Of a stretch of DNA of 64,000 nt, positions 19,406 to 28,537 are shown in pieces. Position 1 is the first letter of the stretch. Each line of letters begins with the position of its first letter. Under the pieces are notes generated by a model. The model made no database searches, was not told where the DNA came from, and saw only the letters and a program-made list of their open reading frames with translations. Origin of the DNA: Rouxiella aceris (GTDB taxonomy: Bacteria > Pseudomonadota > Gammaproteobacteria > Enterobacterales > Enterobacteriaceae); the NCBI RefSeq assembly GCF_012933545.1, contig NZ_JAADJU010000010.1:124001-188000 (forward strand). Reading direction: 5' to 3'. Both the position numbers and the translations under genes were made by a program.

Positions 19406-19512
19406 TTTGCCCGGGTATTGGCAACCCGCACTCTGCCTCTGGTTATCCACCGAAGGGAGGTCGAAACCGCGCGGGCAATACAATGAAATTTCGTGGGTAT
19501 TGCGCTTTTTTG
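19406..19512 (+). ncRNA. Candidate cis-regulatory RNA (attenuator-like) before ydiK
   Basis: A long-range stem TTGCCCG (19407-19413) with CGGGCAA (19472-19478) encloses a domain with local hairpins (GGT/ACC near 414-426, GGTT/AACC 441-468). Its 3' strand overlaps the 5' strand of a rho-independent terminator: GCAATAC (19475-19481) with GTATTGC (19497-19503), then CGC and six T's (19506-19511). The two stems cannot form together, the layout of a riboswitch or attenuator. A weak -10 (GATATT, 19394-19399) would start the RNA near 19406. ydiK starts 50 nt beyond. It could instead be a small RNA with its own terminator. Confidence 0.4.
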
Positions 19513-19561
19513 AAGCCATTTTAGTGGCTATCTGGCTTTGCTTTTTAGATGAGAATGACTG

Positions 19562-20659
19562 ATGAACCTCCCGAATAAGCGTTATGATTTACCGCAAATC
19601 ATGTTTGGCGTGCTATTTATTGCGCTTATGACCATCGCCAGCATCTGGGTGGTACAGCCCTTTGTCCTCGGTTTTGCCTGGGCGGGCATGGTGGTGATTG
19701 CCACCTGGCCGCTGATGATAAAAATTCAGTCGATACTCTGGGGGCGTCGCATACTCTCGGTTATCGTGATGACCCTGTTGCTGATCTTGCTGTTTGTGTT
19801 GCCTATTGCCTTGTTGATCACCAGCGCCATTGAAAACGGTGCCCCGCTGGTCAAGTTGGCCAGCAACCCGTCGCAGCTGCATATGCCCAATTTTGCCTGG
19901 CTGCATGCCATTCCCCTGGTAGGTGATAAAGCCTATAGCGGCTGGCATACCCTGATTAACAGCGGCGGTAGCGCCCTGATGGCCAGGGTTCAGCCCTATA
20001 TCGGGCAAACAGCCGGTTGGTTTGTGGCTCAGGCGGCGCATCTCGGTCGCTTTATTCTGCACTGTTCCTTGATGCTGTTATTCAGCGCCCTGCTCTATAG
20101 CCGCGGTGAACAGGTTGGTATGGGCATCCGCCACTTTGCGGTACGTCTGGCAGGCGATCGCGGTGACGCTGCGGTTATTCTGGCCGGACAAGCCATTCGC
20201 GCCGTGGCATTGGGGGTGGTAGTGACCGCCATTGTGCAATCAGTGTTGGGCGGTATCGGCCTGGCAATTGCAGGATTTCAATATGCCACGGTATTAACGG
20301 TGGTGATGTTTGTCTGCTGCGTGGCACAAATTGGTCCACTGCTGGTATTGATACCGGCGATTGTCTGGCTCTACTGGACCGGGGATAATACCTGGGGCAC
20401 CATCTTGCTGGTGTGGAGCTGCGTGGTCGGCTCGCTTGATAGCGTATTACGCCCGGTGCTAATCCGTATGGGTGCCGACTTGCCAATGCTGTTGATTCTG
20501 TCTGGGGTCATTGGCGGTTTAGTCGCCTTTGGCATGATCGGGCTGTTTATTGGTCCGGTGGTACTGGCGGTATCCTATCGACTGATTTCGCTGTGGATTA
20601 ATGAAGCGCCCGAACCAGAAAAAGATCTCGAAGAGGTCAATAAATTACTTGGCGAATAA
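19562..20659 (+). CDS. ydiK: AI-2E family transporter YdiK
   Basis: Inner-membrane protein of 365 residues with about eight hydrophobic segments and a cytoplasmic, acidic C-terminal tail (EPEKDLEEVNKLLGE). It belongs to the AI-2E (PerM/TqsA) family, whose members export autoinducer-2 or exchange ions; the substrate of YdiK is not known. The position between ydiJ and rprA matches E. coli. The ATG is chosen because upstream sequence is the structured leader described separately. Confidence 0.92.
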   Translation: MNLPNKRYDLPQIMFGVLFIALMTIASIWVVQPFVLGFAWAGMVVIATWPLMIKIQSILWGRRILSVIVMTLLLILLFVLPIALLITSAIENGAPLVKLASNPSQLHMPNFAWLHAIPLVGDKAYSGWHTLINSGGSALMARVQPYIGQTAGWFVAQAAHLGRFILHCSLMLLFSALLYSRGEQVGMGIRHFAVRLAGDRGDAAVILAGQAIRAVALGVVVTAIVQSVLGGIGLAIAGFQYATVLTVVMFVCCVAQIGPLLVLIPAIVWLYWTGDNTWGTILLVWSCVVGSLDSVLRPVLIRMGADLPMLLILSGVIGGLVAFGMIGLFIGPVVLAVSYRLISLWINEAPEPEKDLEEVNKLLGE

Positions 20660-20700
20660 AATCGCCATGCTGCATGGCGTGCGGCAATAAGTCCTCCCAA

Positions 20701-20740
20701 TAGCACATTGCAAAACACCCGGTTCGATTGCAATGTGCTA
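20701..20740. repeat. Perfect 13-bp inverted repeat after ydiK
   Basis: TAGCACATTGCAA (20701-20713) and TTGCAATGTGCTA (20728-20740), 14-base spacer. There is no T-run on either side, so it is not a standard terminator. It may be a 3'-end stabilising hairpin of the ydiK mRNA or an operator. Confidence 0.6.
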
Positions 20741-20853
20741 AATAATACGGATATCAGCAAGAAAATATTGCCAAAGGTATCTGTCATTCCCCCAAGACCA
20801 GCCCCGCTGCCATTGTTAAATAATAAAGTCGCCTCGGTGTAAATAATTCCTAT

Positions 20854-20867
20854 TAAGAAAAATCTTA
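20854..20867 (+). promoter_or_regulatory. RcsB-box-like site upstream of rprA
   Basis: TAAGAAAAATCTTA, a near palindrome resembling the RcsB box (TAAGAATATTCCTA type), centred about 40 bp before the rprA start. E. coli rprA is activated by RcsB from a site at about this place. Confidence 0.5.
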
Positions 20868-20901
20868 CATACTAAACGGCGTAGGAACCTTAGTATTATT
20901 G

Positions 20902-21010
20902 ACAGTTAGGATTTCAACCCCCTGTTTTATATGCTGGCTTTCCCCTGAGCACGCATACCCCAGAATTGCTGTGTGTAGTCTTTGCCTGTCTCCTATGATG
21001 GGCTTTTTTT
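20902..21010 (+). ncRNA. rprA: Small RNA RprA
   Basis: The 3' half contains GAATTGCTGTGTGTAGTCTT, identical to E. coli RprA as I know it, after the conserved CCCCTGAG. It ends in a terminator GCCTGTC (20984-20990) / GATGGGC (20997-21003) and a T-run. The stem differs from E. coli (GCCCATC/GATGGGC) but is still paired through G-U. RprA is an Hfq-bound activator of rpoS translation controlled by the Rcs phosphorelay. The 5' half is divergent; the start at about 20902 is set by alignment. The gene order ydiK-rprA fits E. coli. Confidence 0.88.
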
Positions 21011-21163
21011 TTATCTTTTTATCGCATTCGCGGACATTCTCTCTACATTATTTTAAAATATAAAATAATTTTTAGCCTTATCCTGCTGACTCTCTTTTTA
21101 ATTCTTAGGTAATTAATGCGGTGATATTTTTATTGCACCTGGATCGGCGCCTATGCACAAAAT

Positions 21164-21204
21164 AAAAAAAGCCGCCAATGCCAGGAATAACGCATTGACG
21201 GCTT
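21164..21204 (-). terminator. ppsA terminator (leftward)
   Basis: On the minus strand AAGCCGTCAATG (21204-21193) pairs with CATTGGCGGCTT (21180-21169) with one G-U, followed by a run of T's (complement of A's 21164-21170). Confidence 0.9.
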
Positions 21205-21261
21205 GATTAATATGGGTCACCCAACCTTAGTTGACCATAAAGTGGGTAGTTGCGCTGGCGA

Positions 21262-23637
21262 TTATTTATTCGCCAACGCCAGCCAGGTCTGCACCACGGT
21301 ATCCGGATTTAAAGACAGGCTATCAATACCTTCATCCATCAACCACTGGGCAAAGTCCTGATGGTCAGATGGACCCTGTCCACAGATACCGACATATTTA
21401 CCCTGTTTTTTCGCCGCCTTAATCGCCATCGACAGCAAAATTTTCACTGCTTGGTTACGTTCATCAAACAGCTCCGACACCACGCCAGAGTCACGATCGA
21501 GACCCAACGTTAGTTGCGTCATATCGTTGGAGCCAATCGAGAAACCGTCAAAGTGCTCAAGGAACTGGTCCGCCAACAGGGCGTTAGAAGGGATTTCGCA
21601 CATCATAATCACCTTCAGGCCATTCTCGCCGCGCTTAAGCCCCTGATTTTCGAGTTCCTTGACCACAGCCTCAGCCTGAGCCACAGTGCGCACGAAGGGG
21701 ATCATCACTTCAACGTTAGTCAGATCCATATCGTTACGTACCCGTTTCACGGCTTCACACTCCAGGGCAAAGCATTCACGGAAGTTATCAGAGACATAAC
21801 GACCCGCCCCGCGGAAACCAAGCATTGGGTTTTCTTCATGAGGTTCGTATTTTTCGCCACCAACCAGATTGGCGTATTCGTTGGATTTAAAATCTGACAA
21901 ACGCACAATTACTCGTTTTGGCCAGAAGGCTGCTGCCAGCGTGGCGATACCCTCGGTCAAACGGGCAACATAATACTCAACCGGTGAATCATAACCCTGA
22001 ATAAGTTTACCGATTTGTTCCTGCAGCTCCGGCTCCTGCTTGTCAAATTCCAGCAAGGCTTTGGGATGCACGCCGATCATGCGGTTGATAATAAATTCCA
22101 GACGCGCCAGGCCGACACCTTCATTTGGCAGACAGGCAAAGTCAAACGCCCGGTCTGGGTTACCGATGTTCATCATGATTTTCAGCGGCAACTCAGGCAA
22201 CTCATTGACTTCGGAGCTTTGCACACTGAAGTCCAGTTGATCCTCATAGACATAGCCGGTATCACCTTCAGAACATGACACCGTGACCTTCTGGTTTTCC
22301 TTTAGGCGTTCAGTGGCATCACCACAGCCAACCACCGCCGGGATCCCCAATTCACGGGCAATGATTGCCGCATGACAGGTACGGCCACCGCGATTGGTGA
22401 CAATCGCCGAGGCTTTTTTCATAATCGGTTCCCAATCGGGATCCGTCATATCGGTCACCAGAATATCCCCGGCCTTCACGCGGTGCATTTCACTGATATT
22501 GTGAATGATCTTCACCGGTCCGGCGCCAATACGCTGACCAATGGCGCGACCTTCCACCAGCACTTTGCTTTTGCCATTAAGCTGATAGCGTTCCATTACC
22601 TGCCCACCAGAACGCACGGTTTCCGGACGCGCCTGGACAATATAGAGCTTGTCGTTATGGCCGTCTTTGGCCCACTCGATATCCATCGGGCGACCATAGT
22701 GTTTTTCAATCAGCAAGGCCTGACGCGCCAAATCCTGGATCTCCTGATCGGTCAGAGAGAAACGCTGGCTCAGGGCTTCCGGCACATCTTCGATGCGCAC
22801 TTGCTTGCCATGCTCCTGGCTGTCGGCATACACCATGCGGATTTTCTTTGATCCCATGGTCCGGCGGACGATAGCCGGTTTGTTTTTCGCCAGCGTCGGT
22901 TTATGCACATAGAATTCATCCGGGTTGACCGCTCCCTGCACCACCATCTCACCCAGGCCATAAGCCGAGGTGATAAACACCACCTGATCAAAGCCGGACT
23001 CGGTATCAATGGTGAACATCACGCCAGAGGCGGACAAATCGGAGCGCACCATCCGCTGCACCCCCGCCGATAGCGCCACACCACGGTGATCGTAGCCCTG
23101 ATGCACACGGTATGAGATGGCACGATCGTTAAACAGGGAGGCATAAACGTGTTTGACAGCGATAAGGATCGCCTCAAAGCCCTGCACATTAAGAAAGGTT
23201 TCCTGCTGCCCGGCAAAAGAGGCATCCGGCATATCTTCCGCCGTTGCCGAGGAGCGTACGGCAAAAGTGGCGTCCGGTTCCCCCTCTGACAATTGTTGAT
23301 AGGCATCGCGGATGTCCTTTTCCAACTGGGCCTGGAAAGGGGTTTCTACAATCCATTGTCGGATCTGGGCGCCTGCCTTGGCCAGCTCTGTGACATCATC
23401 AATATCGGTTTGATCGAGCAAGTCATAGATACGCTTATTAACGCCACTTTGATCGAGGAAATCGTTAAACGCCTGAGATGAAGTAGCAAAACCGTTGGGC
23501 ACCGACACACCCAGATCGGTCAGGTTGGTGATCATCTCCCCGAGGGAGGCATTTTTGCCCCCGACTTTATCAACGTCGTGCATACCCAACTGGTTGTACC
23601 AGATGACATTGCGCAAATCAGCATCGAGATTGGCCAT
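21262..23637 (-). CDS. ppsA: Phosphoenolpyruvate synthase
   Basis: Converts pyruvate and ATP to PEP, AMP and phosphate for growth on C3 compounds. Domain order: N-terminal ATP-grasp PEP/pyruvate-binding domain, swivelling phosphohistidine domain with the catalytic His in [15 protein letters not shown], and C-terminal TIM-barrel domain with [18 protein letters not shown] set the start at ATG 23637 (AGGA seven bases upstream, [18 protein letters not shown] as in the family); this gives 791 residues (E. coli 792). The frame is open 45 codons further up, without similarity. Control: a Cra box about 180 bp upstream and PpsR from the divergent gene. Confidence 0.98.
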   Translation of the reverse strand: MANLDADLRNVIWYNQLGMHDVDKVGGKNASLGEMITNLTDLGVSVPNGFATSSQAFNDFLDQSGVNKRIYDLLDQTDIDDVTELAKAGAQIRQWIVETPFQAQLEKDIRDAYQQLSEGEPDATFAVRSSATAEDMPDASFAGQQETFLNVQGFEAILIAVKHVYASLFNDRAISYRVHQGYDHRGVALSAGVQRMVRSDLSASGVMFTIDTESGFDQVVFITSAYGLGEMVVQGAVNPDEFYVHKPTLAKNKPAIVRRTMGSKKIRMVYADSQEHGKQVRIEDVPEALSQRFSLTDQEIQDLARQALLIEKHYGRPMDIEWAKDGHNDKLYIVQARPETVRSGGQVMERYQLNGKSKVLVEGRAIGQRIGAGPVKIIHNISEMHRVKAGDILVTDMTDPDWEPIMKKASAIVTNRGGRTCHAAIIARELGIPAVVGCGDATERLKENQKVTVSCSEGDTGYVYEDQLDFSVQSSEVNELPELPLKIMMNIGNPDRAFDFACLPNEGVGLARLEFIINRMIGVHPKALLEFDKQEPELQEQIGKLIQGYDSPVEYYVARLTEGIATLAAAFWPKRVIVRLSDFKSNEYANLVGGEKYEPHEENPMLGFRGAGRYVSDNFRECFALECEAVKRVRNDMDLTNVEVMIPFVRTVAQAEAVVKELENQGLKRGENGLKVIMMCEIPSNALLADQFLEHFDGFSIGSNDMTQLTLGLDRDSGVVSELFDERNQAVKILLSMAIKAAKKQGKYVGICGQGPSDHQDFAQWLMDEGIDSLSLNPDTVVQTWLALANK

Positions 23638-24317
23638 GAAACAATCCTTTAAATTTTTAGTTCGAAAATTAGAGACTGCGTTTAGGCGTGTTGCCAATGG
23701 GGCATAACACAATGGCGCGACACGTCTGGTATACAAAAAATTTATTAAATCGATGAGTTGAGCTGCACTCAACTATTTCAGCCTAGCATAATCATCCATA
23801 GCAATAAGACAGGTGAATCGATACAGCTAATCAATATTTTTTTGCTTTCAGACTATTCCCCGAGTTTTATCCAACTGTTGCGATAAATTATGAATTATTG
23901 TTGAAAATCAGGCATAAAAGTGTAGTTTATTGCCCCTTTTGTACCCAGCAAGCCGTTTGCTGATGGCTTGCTGAACGTTGTCAAAAACCGAGTAGCACGG
24001 TTAAATAATTTAAAATGTCATTTTATTATTTCCGGGAAGTGATCACCAAAATTATAACTATTGTTTGGTCGCGGCCGACGACAAGTCCGTAGTTTGAATA
24101 CGGCAGCACTGCGCAATGTCGCGAATTGATAAAACTCCCGTCGGCAAACTTTTTTATTACGCGAAAACGCGCTAATAATGAAATCACTCTACGCTGGGTT
24201 AATGGCTATTTATCGCTATCCACCCGCAATAAGAACAAATTTCGTCGGCAACGGGCGATTCTCGCCCGGTTGTCATCTTCAATTTGCCTGACGGGCACAA
24301 AAAAATCGGGATAAAAC
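23638..24317. other. Divergent ppsA-ppsR region
   Basis: 680 bp. Seen: the Cra box (23814-23827), a 9-bp hairpin CAGCAAGCC/GGCTTGCTG (23946-23954 and 23965-23973), and CGGGCGA/TCGCCCG with a three-base loop (24252-24258 and 24262-24268) shortly before ppsR. No gene is convincing; a 62-codon frame at 24126-24314 lacks similarity and a good ribosome binding site. Confidence 0.6.
23814..23827 (-). promoter_or_regulatory. Cra (FruR) operator of ppsA
   Basis: TGAATCGATACAGC matches the Cra consensus almost fully. A -10-like TATGCT lies further toward ppsA on the minus strand, so Cra would bind upstream of RNA polymerase and activate, as at E. coli ppsA. Confidence 0.8.
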
Positions 24318-25139
24318 GTGGACAGATGTGTGTTTTATATTTCGGATGGTACGGCGATCACGGCTGAAGTGTTGGGCCACGCCGTGTTGTCGCAGTTTCC
24401 GGTCAATGCCACCACCTTTTCACTGCCTTTTGTGGAAAATGAAGGTCGGGCGAAAGCGGTGTGCCAACAGATTAATGATATCTACGCCAAAACCGGGGTA
24501 AGGCCGCTGGTCTTCTACTCGATTATTTCCACTGAGGTGCGCAATATCATCGCCGCCAGCGAGGGGTTTTGTCAGGATATTGTGCAGGCCCTGGTGGCAC
24601 CGTTGCAAAATGAGCTGGGTGTGGATCCGATGCCGGTGGCTAATCGCACCCACGGTTTGACCGCCAACAATATCAATAAGTATGACGCCCGTATTGCGGC
24701 CATTGACTACACGTTGGCCCACGATGACGGCATCTCGTTGCGTAATCTCGATCAGGCTCAGATTATCCTGTTGGGGGTATCGCGCTGCGGCAAAACACCG
24801 ACCAGCCTTTATCTCGCCTTACAGTTTGGCATCCGCGCGGCAAACTATCCCTTTACTGCGGATGATATGGATAATATTCAGCTTCCCGCCGCGTTAAAAC
24901 CGCATCAGCATAAACTTTATGGTCTGACTATCGATCCGGAACGCCTTGCGGCCATACGTCAGGAACGGGTGGAAAACAGCCGCTATGCGTCTTTGCGACA
25001 GTGCCGAATGGAAGTTTCCGAAGTGGAGGCGTTGTTTCGTAAAAACCAGATCCGCTATCTCAACAGCACCAACTATTCTGTCGAAGAGATCTCGGCAAAA
25101 ATCCTCGATAGTTTTGGTATGAGTCGGCGTATGTACTAG
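24318..25139 (+). CDS. ppsR: PEP synthase regulatory protein PpsR (bifunctional kinase/pyrophosphorylase)
   Basis: Inactivates PpsA by ADP-dependent phosphorylation of a Thr and reactivates it by phosphate-dependent dephosphorylation. 273 residues, DUF299 family. The P-loop GVSRCGKT lies at 153-160, and the conserved [17 protein letters not shown] precedes it. The start is GTG 24318; the first residues [17 protein letters not shown] align with E. coli from its Val-Asp-Arg. It is divergent from its target gene ppsA, as in E. coli. The last codons (ATG TAC TAG) are the same as I recall in E. coli, where they overlap the aroH operator. Confidence 0.96.
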   Translation: MDRCVFYISDGTAITAEVLGHAVLSQFPVNATTFSLPFVENEGRAKAVCQQINDIYAKTGVRPLVFYSIISTEVRNIIAASEGFCQDIVQALVAPLQNELGVDPMPVANRTHGLTANNINKYDARIAAIDYTLAHDDGISLRNLDQAQIILLGVSRCGKTPTSLYLALQFGIRAANYPFTADDMDNIQLPAALKPHQHKLYGLTIDPERLAAIRQERVENSRYASLRQCRMEVSEVEALFRKNQIRYLNSTNYSVEEISAKILDSFGMSRRMY

Positions 25140-25279
25140 GAACGCTGCCAGGCGGTGATGCGTAAATGGCCCTGATGTCCGTGATCGTCAGCAGAAAAAT
25201 GGACCTTTTATGCGGATTTTTACTGATTTAAACGACATTCACCGCCGACAAGAGTTGAATTGCTTCGGTTTTGAGTTAT

Positions 25280-25295
25280 TGTGATCGCCATCACT
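25280..25295 (+). promoter_or_regulatory. CRP-like site over the aroH promoter
   Basis: TGTGATCGCCATCACT fits the CRP core TGTGA-N6-TCACA in nine of ten positions. It overlaps the proposed aroH -10 (TATTGT, 16 bp after TTGAAT), a placement that would repress. Only the sequence match supports this. Confidence 0.35.
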
Positions 25296-25341
25296 TCCCG
25301 GTACTCCTGCCGCAGCGAAGAAAAAAATTTCAGAGAATCAC

Positions 25342-26394
25342 ATGTCACAAACAGATGAACTGCGTACGACGCGCATCGATCGCCTGATTACGCCACAAGC
25401 CCTGGCAGAAAAATTACCGGTTTCGCTTGCTGTGGCAACACAGGTCACGACCTCACGTCAGCGTATTGAAAAGATTATCAGCGGTGAAGACCAGCGTTTG
25501 CTGGTTGTTGTCGGCCCCTGCTCTATCCATGATATAGAAGCCGCCCTGGATTACGCCGGGAAACTCAATGTATTGCGTGAAAAATACCAGGACCGCCTGG
25601 AAATTGTGATGCGCACCTATTTTGAGAAACCCCGTACCGTCGTCGGCTGGAAAGGCCTGATCTCCGATCCGGATCTCAATGGCAGCTACCGCGTTAATCA
25701 CGGTATCGAACTTGCCCGCAAGGTTTTACTGGCTATTAATGAAATGGGGATGCCGACGGCCACCGAGTTCCTCGATATGGTAATTGGTCAATATCTGGCC
25801 GATTTAATCAGTTGGGGAGCCATTGGCGCACGTACCACCGAAAGCCAAATCCACCGTGAAATGGCCTCGGCGCTCTCTTGCCCTGTCGGTTTTAAAAATG
25901 GTACCGATGGTAATACCCGTATTGCTATCGATGCCATCCGCGCCTCACGGGTCAGCCATATGTTCCTGTCGCCGGATAAAAGCGGGCAGATGACTATCTA
26001 CCGTACATCAGGCAATCCGTATGGTCACATCATTATGCGCGGTGGCAAGAAACCCAACTATCATGCCGAAGACGTCGCGCAGGCCTGTGCCAATCTGGCG
26101 GAGTTTGATCTGCCGCAGCGGCTGGTGGTGGATTTTAGCCACGGCAACTGTCAAAAGCAGCACCGCCGTCAACTGCAGGTTGCCGAAGATATCTGCCAGC
26201 AAATCCGTAGCGGAAGCAAACGTATCGCCGGGATTATGGCAGAAAGCTTCCTGCAAGAAGGGACTCAGCCGGTGAGCGCAGATGCCCCGCTGATTTATGG
26301 CAAATCGATCACCGATCCCTGCCTGAGCTGGGAAGATACCGAAACGCTGCTGGCCATGTTGGCTGAGGCTACCGACAGCCGTTTTACCGCTTAG
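25342..26394 (+). CDS. aroH: DAHP synthase, Trp-sensitive isoenzyme type
   Basis: First step of aromatic amino acid synthesis: PEP plus erythrose 4-phosphate gives DAHP. 350 residues, class I AroFGH family. Active-site segments VGPCSIHD (about 57-64), MRTYFEKPRTVVGWKG and GFKNGTDG are intact. The N-terminus MSQTDELRTTRI and the position after ppsR identify AroH among the three paralogues. A TrpR operator is not evident: the half-site ATGTACTAG at the ppsR stop lacks its partner half. Confidence 0.95.
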   Translation: MSQTDELRTTRIDRLITPQALAEKLPVSLAVATQVTTSRQRIEKIISGEDQRLLVVVGPCSIHDIEAALDYAGKLNVLREKYQDRLEIVMRTYFEKPRTVVGWKGLISDPDLNGSYRVNHGIELARKVLLAINEMGMPTATEFLDMVIGQYLADLISWGAIGARTTESQIHREMASALSCPVGFKNGTDGNTRIAIDAIRASRVSHMFLSPDKSGQMTIYRTSGNPYGHIIMRGGKKPNYHAEDVAQACANLAEFDLPQRLVVDFSHGNCQKQHRRQLQVAEDICQQIRSGSKRIAGIMAESFLQEGTQPVSADAPLIYGKSITDPCLSWEDTETLLAMLAEATDSRFTA

Positions 26395-26405
26395 TCCACC
26401 GAATT

Positions 26406-26437
26406 TACGACCCCACAGGCGCTGCCTTGGGGTCGTA
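26406..26437 (+). terminator. aroH terminator-like hairpin
   Basis: TACGACCCC (26406-26414) pairs with GGGGTCGTA (26429-26437); an inner AGGC/GCCT extends it. The T-run is poor. Confidence 0.6.
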
Positions 26438-26577
26438 GCTTGTTGACTGCCGCGCCATGTTCGCGTATTGCGCTGCTGAATCAAGCCATGCCTGTTGCTA
26501 TTTATCCCCTGCTGCATCCTGCCATTTCTGTTCCCCTCCCCACAGAGTGATCTGCCATCCAGGTTATCAAATTTCAC

Positions 26578-26618
26578 TTGCTGTAAAATCGCGTTAACAT
26601 GATAATGATTATTAAGAT
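26578..26618 (+). promoter_or_regulatory. Promoter and Fur box of the hmu operon
   Basis: TTGCTG (26578-26583), 17 bp, GATAAT (26601-26606). The -10 is embedded in GATAATGATTATTAAGAT (26601-26618), a good match to the Fur consensus GATAATGATAATCATTATC. A second A/T-rich GATATTGATTACCATTA follows. Fur-Fe should block transcription in iron-rich cells. Confidence 0.75.
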
Positions 26619-26678
26619 GATATTGATTACCATTACCAACAAATGATTATATTGCCTATTCCAGCGCGAGAGATGCCC

Positions 26679-27710
26679 ATGCCACCAATCAGCCATGAAA
26701 CTTATCTGCACATTAAAGCCCAAAACCCGGGTAAATATGCCCGCGATTTAGCCGCACTTTTACATATCAGCGAGGCTGAACTGATCGACTCGCGGGTGTC
26801 CTTTGATGCCCTCCGGCTGGATAGCGATGCCCGCACCCTGCTCGCCGCTTTGGCAAAGGTCGGCGAGGTCAAGGCGATCACCCGCAATGGATTTGCCGTT
26901 CATGAGCAGGTAGGTGAGTATAAAAACCAGCAGTTGGAGGGGCACGCCGGTTTGATCCTCAATCCCCGCGCGCTGGATTTGCGACTGTTTCTTAGTCACT
27001 GGCAGAGCATCTATGCCTTGAGTGAAGACTCGGCCCAAGGAATACGCCATAGCCTGCAATTTTTTGATTTACAGGGCACAGCGGTACATAAAATCTATGC
27101 CACCGCGGCAACCCATCTCGACCAATGGGCAGCATTAATTGAAAAATATCAGGCCAAAAACCCCTTGCCGCTGCGGGTAGAATCCGCGCCACAAACTGAC
27201 AGCGATAACGGTGATACTGCCGGGCTCGACGCCGAATGGCGGCAAATGACCGATATTCATCAGTTCTTTCCGTTATTACGTCGGCGCCAGCTTACCCGGC
27301 AACAGGCTTTTCGCGCCGTCAGTGATGAGCTGGCTTATCAGGTAGGCAATGAGTCGCTAACGCAGATCCTGCATGCCGCTGCACAAGATAATAATGAAAT
27401 TATGATCTTTGTCGGCAACAAAGGCTGCGTGCAGATTTTCACCGGTGGTATTGATCGGGTTACGCCACATGGCGAGTGGATTAATGTCTTTAATGATCGT
27501 TTTACGCTGCATGTGCTCGCCAGCGCGATTGCAGAAAGTTGGGTAACCCGCAAACCGACCCGCGACGGTTATGTCACCAGCCTCGAGCTGTTTGCCGCCG
27601 ATGGCAGTCAAATTGCGCAATTGTTTGGGCAACGCAGCGAAGGTGATCACGAACAACGCCAATGGCGCGATCAGATTGCCACCCTGACCCCACAAGGGGC
27701 CACCGCATGA
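26679..27710 (+). CDS. hmuS: Hemin-degrading / hemin transport factor HmuS
   Basis: Cytoplasmic haem-binding protein of the HemS/HmuS/ChuS family that takes up or degrades haem after import. 343 residues from ATG 26679, the start that lines up with Yersinia HmuS ([17 protein letters not shown]). Two further in-frame ATGs lie upstream (26643, 26673). The two structural repeats are visible: [19 protein letters not shown] / [14 protein letters not shown] in the first, [18 protein letters not shown] in the second. The start of hmuT overlaps its stop. It is first in hmuSTUV behind a Fur box. Confidence 0.95.
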   Translation: MPPISHETYLHIKAQNPGKYARDLAALLHISEAELIDSRVSFDALRLDSDARTLLAALAKVGEVKAITRNGFAVHEQVGEYKNQQLEGHAGLILNPRALDLRLFLSHWQSIYALSEDSAQGIRHSLQFFDLQGTAVHKIYATAATHLDQWAALIEKYQAKNPLPLRVESAPQTDSDNGDTAGLDAEWRQMTDIHQFFPLLRRRQLTRQQAFRAVSDELAYQVGNESLTQILHAAAQDNNEIMIFVGNKGCVQIFTGGIDRVTPHGEWINVFNDRFTLHVLASAIAESWVTRKPTRDGYVTSLELFAADGSQIAQLFGQRSEGDHEQRQWRDQIATLTPQGATA

Positions 27711-28537
27711 AACTTCACTGGAAAATAGCCTGTGCTGTCCTGTGTTTGGCGGTGTTATCGCCCCTGCACGCCGCGCAACGGATTGTCAGCATCGGCGGTG
27801 ACGTCACCGAAATTATCTATGCGCTAGGCGCAGGCAGTGAACTTGTGGCCCGCGACAGCACCAGTACTCATCCTGAGCAAGCAGGCAAACTGCCCGATGT
27901 CGGCTATATGCGTCAACTTAATGCCGAGGGGATTTTGTCGATGCAGCCGACGCTGGTGCTGGCTTCTGACCTCGCCCAGCCTTCGCTGGCATTACAACAG
28001 GTGGCGCAAAGCCAGGTTCAGGTTGTTCACGTCCCCGGTACTGCCACGCTGGATACGGTAGCAGAGAAAATCAGGGTGATTGCCGCTGCCCTGCATCGTG
28101 AAACGCAAGGTGCACAATTGATTGCCAGCTATCATCAGCAACTGGCGGCAGTCAAACGCAGTGCGCTGCCGGTAAAAGTGCTGTTTATCCTCAGCCACGG
28201 AGGTATGAGTTCGATGGTCGCCGGGCAGGATACCGCCGCTGAAGCGATAATTACCTCAGCGGGGGCGCAAAATGCCATGCAGGGCTTCAGTCGCTATCGC
28301 CCGCTTTCTCAGGAGGGCATTGTCGCCGCTGCGCCCGATTTGCTGCTGTTGACTGGCGATGGTGTGCGTACCCTCGGCGGGCTGGACAATGTGTGGAAAC
28401 TTCCCGGAATGGCGATGACCCCGGCAGGTAAAAACCGACGGGTACTGGTCGTAGATGATATGGCACTGCTGGGGTTTGGCCTGCAGACACCGGCCGTGCT
28501 GGCCCGTCTTCGCCAGGCTGCGGAACAGGTAAAATGA
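27707..28537 (+). CDS. hmuT: Periplasmic hemin-binding protein HmuT
   Basis: Cluster A-II/TroA-like solute-binding protein that delivers haem to HmuUV. 276 residues from ATG 27707, which overlaps the hmuS stop by four bases; the signal peptide [20 protein letters not shown] is cut after about HAA. The mature part begins [20 protein letters not shown], typical of the family. The longer upstream frame would destroy the signal peptide. Its stop overlaps hmuU. Confidence 0.95.
   Translation: MKLHWKIACAVLCLAVLSPLHAAQRIVSIGGDVTEIIYALGAGSELVARDSTSTHPEQAGKLPDVGYMRQLNAEGILSMQPTLVLASDLAQPSLALQQVAQSQVQVVHVPGTATLDTVAEKIRVIAAALHRETQGAQLIASYHQQLAAVKRSALPVKVLFILSHGGMSSMVAGQDTAAEAIITSAGAQNAMQGFSRYRPLSQEGIVAAAPDLLLLTGDGVRTLGGLDNVWKLPGMAMTPAGKNRRVLVVDDMALLGFGLQTPAVLARLRQAAEQVK

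Larger units (their letters stand above)
19174..19561. other. Divergent ydiJ-ydiK region with structured elements
   Basis: 388 bp. It holds on the minus strand a small frame with a strong Shine-Dalgarno (19306-19380) and on the plus strand a switch-like RNA structure ending in a terminator (about 19406-19512). A further hairpin AGCCA/TGGCT lies at about 19514-19528. No known Rfam element was recognised by eye. Confidence 0.55.
20660..20901. other. Region between ydiK and rprA
   Basis: A hairpin CGCCATG/CATGGCG (20663-20679) follows the ydiK stop without a T-run. A perfect 13-bp inverted repeat lies at 20701-20740. The RcsB-like box and the -10 TATTAT (20894-20899) of rprA are at the right end. 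Confidence 0.6.

Noticed and set aside
24126..24314. 62-codon frame between ppsA and ppsR
   Set aside because: No similarity, no clear ribosome binding site, ends three bases before ppsR; probably leader sequence.
26457..26597. 46-codon Cys-rich frame between aroH and hmuS, checked as a possible hemP
   Set aside because: Sequence does not resemble HemP, and the frame runs through the hmu promoter.
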